From contig NZ_CP039383.2 in the NCBI RefSeq assembly GCF_004803715.2, positions 2,170,001 to 2,234,000 on the forward strand: a stretch of DNA of 64,000 nucleotides, read 5' to 3'. Source of the DNA: Luteimonas yindakuii (lineage in GTDB: Bacteria > Pseudomonadota > Gammaproteobacteria > Xanthomonadales > Xanthomonadaceae). Position 1 is the stretch's first letter. Every line of letters begins with the position of its first letter. The translations under genes and the position numbers were made by a program. Under the pieces are notes generated by a model, which worked only from the letters and a program-made list of their open reading frames with translations, ran no database searches and was not told where the DNA came from. Shown here piece by piece: positions 57,042 through 64,000 of the stretch.

Positions 57042-58365
57042 CGCGGTCGCGGACCTCCTGCCCCGCCCCACCGGCCTGACTGGCACCCCCGACCACGCCG
57101 GGCTGCGCAGCATGCAGCAGCTGATCCAGTTGCGCTGGATCGCCACCGTCGGCCAGGTCGCCGCCATCCTGGTCGTGCATTACGCGTACGGGATCACGCT
57201 GCCGCTGCAGGCGATGTTCGCGGTGCTCGGCGTGCTGGTGGTGTTCAACCTGCTGAGCCTGGCGTGGTGGCACGGCCGCAGCCGGATCACCGGCGTGGCG
57301 CTGCTGGTCGCCTTGCTGGTGGACGTGGCGTCGCTGACCGCGCAGCTCCATCTGAGCGGCGGCCTCAGCAACCCGTTCCTGTTCCTGTACCTGTTGCAGG
57401 TGGCGCTGGGCGCCGTGTTGCTGCGCTCGCCCTACACCTGGCTGGTGGCCGCCGCGACGGCGCTGGGCGTGGTGCTGCTGGTGATGTTTCCCGGGCCCAC
57501 GCGAGTACCGGTGGATCCCGCCGACGGCCTCGCCGACCCGTACGTGCAGGGGCTGCTGGTGTGCTTCCTGCTGATGGCCGCACTGCTGGTGGTGTTCGTC
57601 GCCCGCATCGAGCGCATCCTGCGCGAGCGTGCGGCACGCCTGGCCGCGCTGCGCCAGCGCGCTGTCGAGGAAGAGCACATCGTCCGCATGGGCCTGCTGG
57701 CCACCGGCGCCGCCCACGAACTCGGCACCCCGCTGTCCACGCTGGCGGTGATCCTGCGCGACTGGCAACACCTGCCGCTGTTCGCCGCGGATCCGGAACT
57801 GCGCGAGGACGTGGCGGAAATGGAAGCGCAGGTGCTGCGATGCAAGGCCATCGTCACCAACATCCTGCTGTCGGCCGGCGAGATGCGCGGCGAGGCGCCA
57901 CGCGAGACCACCCTGCACGCCTTCCTCGACGACCTGGCGGCGGAATGGCGAAGCTCGCGCCCGGTGCGCCGCTTCGAGTACCGCAACGGTTGCGAGCAGG
58001 ATCCGCCGCTGGTCTCGGACCCGGGCCTGCGGCAGATGGTGTTCAACGTGCTCGACAACGCGCTCGAGGCTTCCCCGCAGCATGTCGCGCTCGACGTTGC
58101 CTGCCGCGACAGCGACCTGGTGATCGAGATCGCCGATTCCGGCGGTGGATTCGACGCCGCCATCCTCGAGCGCCTCGGGACACCCTACAACTCCAGCAAG
58201 GGTGAGCCCGGCCGCGGACTCGGCCTGTTCCTGTCGGTCAACGTGGCCCGTACACTCGGTGGGCGGCTGTCCGCCCGCAATCGTCCGCAGGGCGGCGCCG
58301 TGGTGACGATGGTGCTGCCGCTTTCGGCGCTGGCCCTCGAGGAACAGGACACCGATGACGAATGA
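57016..58365 (+). CDS. regB: RegB/PrrB-type redox sensor histidine kinase (449 aa)
   Basis: This membrane kinase resembles RegB/PrrB/ActS. Six hydrophobic segments lie in residues 40-195. The conserved quinone-binding motif GGLSNPF is at about 115-121, between segments 3 and 4. The H-box GAAHELGTPLSTLA has His at about 234. AQVLRCKAIVTNIL has a Cys at about 276, which corresponds to the redox-active Cys of RegB. N and G boxes are NVLDNALEAS, DSGGGFDAAIL and GRGLGLFLSVNVARTLGG. It overlaps surf1 by 26 bases and the response regulator gene by 11. Confidence 0.93.
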   Translation: MTNRVWNGDAVADLLPRPTGLTGTPDHAGLRSMQQLIQLRWIATVGQVAAILVVHYAYGITLPLQAMFAVLGVLVVFNLLSLAWWHGRSRITGVALLVALLVDVASLTAQLHLSGGLSNPFLFLYLLQVALGAVLLRSPYTWLVAAATALGVVLLVMFPGPTRVPVDPADGLADPYVQGLLVCFLLMAALLVVFVARIERILRERAARLAALRQRAVEEEHIVRMGLLATGAAHELGTPLSTLAVILRDWQHLPLFAADPELREDVAEMEAQVLRCKAIVTNILLSAGEMRGEAPRETTLHAFLDDLAAEWRSSRPVRRFEYRNGCEQDPPLVSDPGLRQMVFNVLDNALEASPQHVALDVACRDSDLVIEIADSGGGFDAAILERLGTPYNSSKGEPGRGLGLFLSVNVARTLGGRLSARNRPQGGAVVTMVLPLSALALEEQDTDDE

Positions 58366-58897
58366 AGCCCCGCGCAAGCTGCTGATCGTCGAGGACGACG
58401 CAGCATTCGCCCGCACCCTCACGCGTTCCTTCCAGCGTCGCGGCTACACCGTGCGCACCGCCGCCAGCCTCGACGACGTGCCGGGCGCGCTGCAGGAATT
58501 CGAGCCCACCCATGCGGTCGTCGACCTCAAGCTCGCCAACGGCAGCTCCGGCCTGGCCTGCGTGCAGGCGCTGCACGCGCACGACCCGGAGATGCTGATC
58601 GTGGTGTTGACCGGCTATGCCAGCATCGCCACCGCCGTCGAGGCGATCAAGCTCGGCGCCTGCCATTACCTGGCCAAGCCGTCGAACACCGACGATATCG
58701 AGGCGGCGTTCGACCGCGCACAGGGCACCGTCGACGTGGAGCTGACCGCACGCAAGTCGTCGATCAAGACGCTGGAGTGGGAACACATCCACAAGACCCT
58801 CGCCGAGACCGACTTCAACATCTCCGAAGCCGCGCGCCGGCTCGGGCTGCACCGTCGCACCCTTGCACGCAAGCTGGAGAAGCAGCGGGTCAAGTGA
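58355..58897 (+). CDS. regA: RegA/PrrA-type response regulator (180 aa)
   Basis: This is the partner of the RegB-like kinase. The receiver domain (1-125) has LLIVEDDAAFARTL, the phosphoacceptor Asp at about 57 (AVVDLKLANGSSG), and Lys in YLAKPSNTDDIE. The C-terminal Fis-type helix-turn-helix is DFNISEAARRLGLHRRTLAR, the hallmark of RegA/ActR. Length of about 180 matches. Being in one run with cyoABCD, it is likely to control respiratory genes, perhaps including its own operon. Confidence 0.93.
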   Translation: MTNEAPRKLLIVEDDAAFARTLTRSFQRRGYTVRTAASLDDVPGALQEFEPTHAVVDLKLANGSSGLACVQALHAHDPEMLIVVLTGYASIATAVEAIKLGACHYLAKPSNTDDIEAAFDRAQGTVDVELTARKSSIKTLEWEHIHKTLAETDFNISEAARRLGLHRRTLARKLEKQRVK

Positions 58898-58908
58898 GGC
58901 ACTGCAAC

Positions 58909-58932
58909 CCGTCCCCCGCTTACCGGGGACGG
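58909..58932 (+). terminator. Hairpin after regA
   Basis: CCGTCCCC and GGGGACGG form an eight-pair stem 11 bases after the regA stop. No T-run follows, so it may be a weak end of the cyo-reg operon. Confidence 0.55.
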
Positions 58933-58964
58933 TGGCCCGCAGGACCGGATGAGGGCCTTCTGCG

Positions 58965-59894
58965 TCAATCGATCCCGCGGAAGTCGCGCAGCACCTCCGC
59001 TGGCACGCCCACGCGACGACACGCGCGCGGCGCCACCCCATCCGGCAACGCCATGCGGAACAGCGGCGCCGCCGCGCGCAACGCGCGGGCGCAGGCGCGA
59101 TGGCGCGCCCGTTGCAACGGCCCGATCTCCAGCAGGGACTCCGCCCACGGCGGCAGCAACGCCGCACCAGCACCGAGGAACAGCTCGCGCGACAGCGTGG
59201 CCCCCGGCACCGGCAGGCGCACGTCGCGCAGCACCCCGAGCACCTCGCGAGAGCGCGTGTCGTACCGCAGTTCCGGCCGCACGCGGGCGAAGAACGCCAG
59301 GACCTGCGCGCCGTCCGCCGGCACCTCGCGCGCGCCCAGCGCCTCGGCCACGCGCCGGGTCTCGTCGTAATAGCGATCCTCGAAGCCGGGGGGACCCGGC
59401 AGACCCGCATACGCGCGGAAGCCCTGCAGGAAGGCATAGGCCTCGGTGACATGGACCCACGCCAGCAATTCCGGGTCGTCGGCCGCGTACGCCACGCCAT
59501 CGGCAGTCACGCCCCGCACGCGGGTGTGGATCGCGGACACGCGGCGGATCAACGGCTGTGCCTGTGCGGTGCCGGCGTAGGTGGTGCCGGCGACGAATGC
59601 CGTCGTGCGCCGCAACCGGCCGACGAGGTCGTTGCGGAAATCGGAATGGTCCCAGACGCCCGCCAGCGCGCGTGGATGCAGCGCCTGCAGCATCAGCGCG
59701 CACAGCCCGCCGGCGAGCATGCCGGGGAAGTCCGCATGCACGCGCCAGGTCACCGACCCGGGGCCGAACAGCCCGGGATCGCCCGGCGGATTGTCGTAGT
59801 CGATGCCGCTCTGTCCGCGCGGGAATACCCCCAGCACCCAGCGCCGGATGGCGGCAGCGGCAGGTGCGGCAAGCGGAAGCGACGGACGGGGCAT
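58965..59894 (-). CDS. MpaB/DUF2236-family oxygenase-like protein (309 aa)
   Basis: This is a soluble helical protein of the DUF2236 (ER-bound oxygenase MpaB/latex-clearing protein Lcp) group. Typical features are the early WRVHADFPGMLAGGLCALMLQALHPRALAGVWDHSDF (key parts VTWRVHAD, LMLQALHPRALAGV, DHSDF), the following RLRRTTAFVAGTTYAG, and WVHVTEAYAFLQGFRAY with the conserved H. Family members bind heme b or act on lipids; the substrate here is unknown. It converges with regA. It starts MPRPSLPLAAPAA and has no signal peptide. Confidence 0.82.
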   Translation of the reverse strand: MPRPSLPLAAPAAAAIRRWVLGVFPRGQSGIDYDNPPGDPGLFGPGSVTWRVHADFPGMLAGGLCALMLQALHPRALAGVWDHSDFRNDLVGRLRRTTAFVAGTTYAGTAQAQPLIRRVSAIHTRVRGVTADGVAYAADDPELLAWVHVTEAYAFLQGFRAYAGLPGPPGFEDRYYDETRRVAEALGAREVPADGAQVLAFFARVRPELRYDTRSREVLGVLRDVRLPVPGATLSRELFLGAGAALLPPWAESLLEIGPLQRARHRACARALRAAAPLFRMALPDGVAPRACRRVGVPAEVLRDFRGID

Positions 59895-59990
59895 GGGCCG
59901 ATCCTAGCCGTGGGTGGCTGCCGTCGGCCGTGATCGCACGGAGGGCACCGCGTTCGCGGAGCCGCGAGGTGGATCAATGGCCCTGAAACC

Positions 59991-60021
59991 GAAAAACCCC
60001 GGCTTTCGCCAGGGTTTCGTC
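59991..60021 (-). terminator. Terminator after tRNA-Val (GAC)
   Basis: On the minus strand AAACCCTGGC, GAAA loop, GCCGGGGTTTTTC form a stem with one wobble pair and a T-run. Confidence 0.85.
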
Positions 60022-60048
60022 CAAAAACAACCTGCAACCTTTTGTTTT

Positions 60049-60123
60049 TGGTGGGCGGTACAGGGTTCGAACCTGTGACCCCTACCATGTCAAGGTAGTG
60101 CTCTACCGCTGAGCTAACCGCCC
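60049..60123 (-). tRNA. tRNA-Val (GAC)
   Basis: 75-base tRNA with encoded CCA on the complement. GGGCGGT pairs with ACCGCCC. The loop TTGACAT gives anticodon GAC. The sequence right after CCA (AAAACAAAAGG) is A-rich. Confidence 0.96.
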
Positions 60124-60189
60124 GATGCCTCGCCATCCGGCAAGGCCGCGAATTCTAGCCCGCGCCAGCGCAGCCGGCAAGCGGAATCG

Positions 60190-62232
<2,043 letters not shown>

Positions 62233-62416
62233 CGGGGGGGCGAGATCAGCGGAAACGGCCAGTTTAGTCCCCGCGCCCGGTGCGGACGTGACCGTGCCCG
62301 GAATGCCGGCAATGCGCGGCCACTTTTCCTACACCACATCACGCCGGCTGCCGATAGTCCATGCGCTCCCCTCACCACATCCTCCCCGCTCGACATGCGG
62401 CATGGAGGCCGGTGCG

Positions 62417-62935
62417 ATGAAGCGCAGCAATGCGGGCGTGACCCTGATCGAAATGATGACCGTGCTGACGGTCCTCGCCGTTTCCCTGACCATCGGCCTG
62501 CCGGCCTTCGCCGACACTCTGACCCGGTTGCGTGTGCAGACCGCCATGCACCGCATCACTGCCGACCTCGCCGCAGCCCGCAGCACCGCCATCGCACGCC
62601 GCAGCCAACTGGTGGTCTGCCCACGCGACGCCGACCATCGCTGCCGCAACGACTCGGACTGGACCCAGGGCTGGATGTTCTTCCTCGACCCCGACGGCAA
62701 CCGCCAGCCGGACGACACAGCGGACATCCTCGGCAGTCGCGAAGCCATGCCCCGCGGCCTGACCGTCACTACCACCCGCCGCTACCTGCGCTACCAGCAC
62801 GACGGTCGCAGCGCCCACAGCAACCAGACCGTGCGGCTCTGCGCAGGCAGCGAGCTGGCCGGCACCGTCGTCGTCAACAACCTGGGCCGCGTGCGCAGCG
62901 CACGGCCTCCAAAGGCAACGGCGTGCCCGCAGTGA
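62417..62935 (+). CDS. fimT: Type IV pilus minor pilin, FimT/GspH-like (172 aa)
   Basis: This prepilin has the type III signal MKRSNAG^VTLIEMMTVLTVLA with cleavage after Gly7 and Glu at mature position 5. The hydrophobic helix then continues for about 20 residues. The GspH-like pattern is MHRITADLAAARSTAIARRS and QGWMFFLDPDGNRQPDD (Cys pair VCPRDADHRC in between). GGAGG lies about eight bases upstream of the ATG; an ATG at 62402 is less likely. It would function in pilus initiation with PilE/PilV/PilW/PilX-type proteins. It is separated from pilE by tRNA-Asn and lies on the opposite strand. Confidence 0.88.
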   Translation: MKRSNAGVTLIEMMTVLTVLAVSLTIGLPAFADTLTRLRVQTAMHRITADLAAARSTAIARRSQLVVCPRDADHRCRNDSDWTQGWMFFLDPDGNRQPDDTADILGSREAMPRGLTVTTTRRYLRYQHDGRSAHSNQTVRLCAGSELAGTVVVNNLGRVRSARPPKATACPQ

Positions 62936-63097
62936 TCCGCTGCGCAGGAACGCAGCAGCGGCAGCCGGACACGAGAACCGTCCGCATGCCGGCTCGCAGG
63001 CCTGAAGACGCACAAGCGCCCAGAACACCCAGTAGGACGGGCGGGGATCGGCGAGTGCCAGCCATCGGTCCTCGCATGCGCCGATGCCCCAAACGCG

Positions 63098-63125
63098 AAA
63101 GGCCGCGGAGATCCGCGGCCTTTCA
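63098..63125 (-). terminator. Terminator after tRNA-Asn
   Basis: AAAGGCCGCGG, AGAT loop, CCGCGGCCTTT is a perfect eleven-pair stem with short A and T runs. It serves tRNA-Asn and perhaps the converging fimT-like gene. Confidence 0.82.
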
Positions 63126-63132
63126 CATCATC

Positions 63133-63209
63133 TGGCGCCCGAAGTTGGACTCGAACCAACGACCCCCTGATTAACAGTCAAGTGCTCTAACCGGCTGAGC
63201 TATTCGGGC
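63133..63209 (-). tRNA. tRNA-Asn (GTT)
   Basis: 77-base tRNA with encoded CCA on the complement. GCCCGAA pairs with TTCGGGC. The loop CTGTTAA gives anticodon GTT. Confidence 0.97.
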
Positions 63210-63266
63210 GGGGACGCGTATTGTAGTGGCTACGCAATGCCGGTCAAGCACCTAGGCCGGCTTAGA

Positions 63267-63701
63267 TCAGTCCGATGGCGGGCCGACGATCCCGAACCCG
63301 CACTCCGCAGACTCCCCTCTTTCGTGGAAGCGCGCTCCAGTCGACAGCAGAGCCAGCGCACCGCACCGATCGGCAGCCTGCGCTGCGACGGGAGTGGCTG
63401 TCGCCGTATAGGTCCTCCCGCCATCGGCGATATCCAGCGCGACCGCATAAAACGAGGTCCCCGTACGGGGTGATCTATCGAATCCGGCAGGCAAGGAAAA
63501 CCCGCTGTAGGTGCTGTTTACGGTCCGATAGCGTTCCGCGAGTTGGCCGACTTCCACCAGATCCGCTTTCGCCTGTCCCCTGCGACCTTTCCGCACCGAA
63601 TCTTGGTAGGAGGGCAGTGCGATGGAGGCCAAGATCGCGATCACCGCAACCACCACCATCAACTCGATGAGTGTGAATCCCTTCGAACTTGGTCGCCTCA
63701 T
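63267..63701 (-). CDS. pilE: Type IV pilin PilE-like (144 aa)
   Basis: This is a type IV pilin. The leader is MRRPSSKG^[14 protein letters not shown], with cleavage after Gly8, Phe1 and Glu5. [28 protein letters not shown] and the C-terminal disulfide region ([10 protein letters not shown] to AECGFGI) match the PilE minor pilin group; the quoted stretches are [18 protein letters not shown] and the two Cys. Its start overlaps the upstream pilY1-like stop as ATGA. In xanthomonads pilE is the last gene of fimT-pilV-pilW-pilX-pilY1-pilE-type clusters. Confidence 0.92.
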   Translation of the reverse strand: MRRPSSKGFTLIELMVVVAVIAILASIALPSYQDSVRKGRRGQAKADLVEVGQLAERYRTVNSTYSGFSLPAGFDRSPRTGTSFYAVALDIADGGRTYTATATPVAAQAADRCGALALLSTGARFHERGESAECGFGIVGPPSD

Positions 63702-64000
63702 TTCAGTTGCCTCCACGACTGACGACCGCAGGGCCGCGGCAGCACAAAGCCGCCTGGATAGATGACCACCGAGCACTCTTCGAATGTGGGGCAGTCGACA
63801 CCGGGGGTGCAATGCGCGCTGGTGATCTCCTTGAGCGTGTCGATGTTGCCAAGACCCATTGACGTGACCGGCGGGCGGGCACGGCTAGGATCCTCGGATC
63901 CAGGGCCGCCATCGTTGTTGTCGATCGACACTGCGCCGACGGCACAATCCGCCCCGGTGCAGATGGCGTTCCCGCCAGGCAATGTGCCGATATTGGAAAG
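63698..64000 (-). CDS. pilY1: PilY1-like protein, C-terminal end only
   Basis: Only the last 100 or so residues are in the window; the 5' part lies beyond 64000. The visible end has [39 protein letters not shown] and the final GRQSWRQLK (quoted in parts), matching the C-terminal tail of PilY1 beta-propeller pilus-tip proteins (R-x-SWRQL). Its stop overlaps the pilE start (ATGA), the usual pilY1-pilE order. The assignment rests on the tail and context. Confidence 0.72.
   Translation of the reverse strand, partial: LSNIGTLPGGNAICTGADCAVGAVSIDNNDGGPGSEDPSRARPPVTSMGLGNIDTLKEITSAHCTPGVDCPTFEECSVVIYPGGFVLPRPCGRQSWRQLK

Overview
The window is a GC-rich chromosomal segment of a gammaproteobacterium, most likely Xanthomonadaceae/Lysobacteraceae (Luteimonas, Lysobacter or a close relative). 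The evidence is the high GC content, the KDO kinase gene next to a GT9 heptosyltransferase, the order tig-clpP-clpX-lon-hupB-tRNA-ppiD, the run thrS-infC-rpmI-rplT-pheS-pheT-ihfA-merR, a homodimeric NAD-type isocitrate dehydrogenase, and cyoABCD followed by SURF1 and a RegB/RegA pair. Genus is inference. Nearly all genes are core housekeeping genes. I see no insertion sequence, prophage, CRISPR array or recognisable defence island.

Region by region. 1-4327 (minus): a tightly overlapping chain kdkA, an MBL hydrolase, moaA, moaC, moaD, moaE and a truncated beta-propeller gene. 4407-5875: GT9 glycosyltransferase and a small membrane protein, divergent from kdkA across a symmetric promoter-like inverted repeat. 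5894-11547: DUF6165, tRNA-Ser with an unusual palindromic tail, PP2C phosphatase, the rnhA/dnaQ/methyltransferase group, gloB and an MltD-type transglycosylase. 11717-21801 (minus): ppiD, tRNA-Asp x2, tRNA-Val, hupB, lon (good sigma32-type promoter), clpX, clpP, tig, and tRNAs Leu, Lys, His, Arg and Pro. This is the proteostasis block. 21985-26241: BAX-inhibitor-like membrane protein, NhaC-type antiporter, NAD-IDH, AhpD-like protein and glutaredoxin.

26410-36366 (plus): BepA-like protease, phoB-phoR behind a three-repeat Pho box, ppk and ppx (phosphate sensing and polyphosphate turnover), a small lipoprotein and a DmdC-like acyl-CoA dehydrogenase. 36468-40604: HNH endonuclease whose 3' end is duplicated downstream, a 397-residue protein of unknown function, and dxs. 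40731-50321 (minus): small acidic protein, TraB/GumN protein, tRNA-Pro(GGG), merR, ihfA, pheT, pheS, rplT, rpmI, infC (AUC start) and thrS, with several hairpins that may control expression. 50601-51914: MHS-type transporter.

52093-58897 (plus): cytochrome bo-type quinol oxidase cyoABCD, surf1, then a quinone-sensing RegB/PrrB kinase and its RegA/PrrA regulator, which reads as a self-contained respiratory module. 58965-64000: MpaB/DUF2236 protein, tRNA-Val(GAC), uvrB, and the edge of a type IV pilus cluster (fimT-like gene, tRNA-Asn, pilE, and the 3' end of a pilY1-like gene).

I found no clearly new multi-gene system. The items most worth following up are regulatory: the thrS leader with tandem Thr codons and a terminator, the AUC start of infC, the symmetric divergent kdkA/GT9 promoter region, the Pho box, the redox-sensor locus, the inverted tRNA-Ser tail mimic and the HNH tail duplication.
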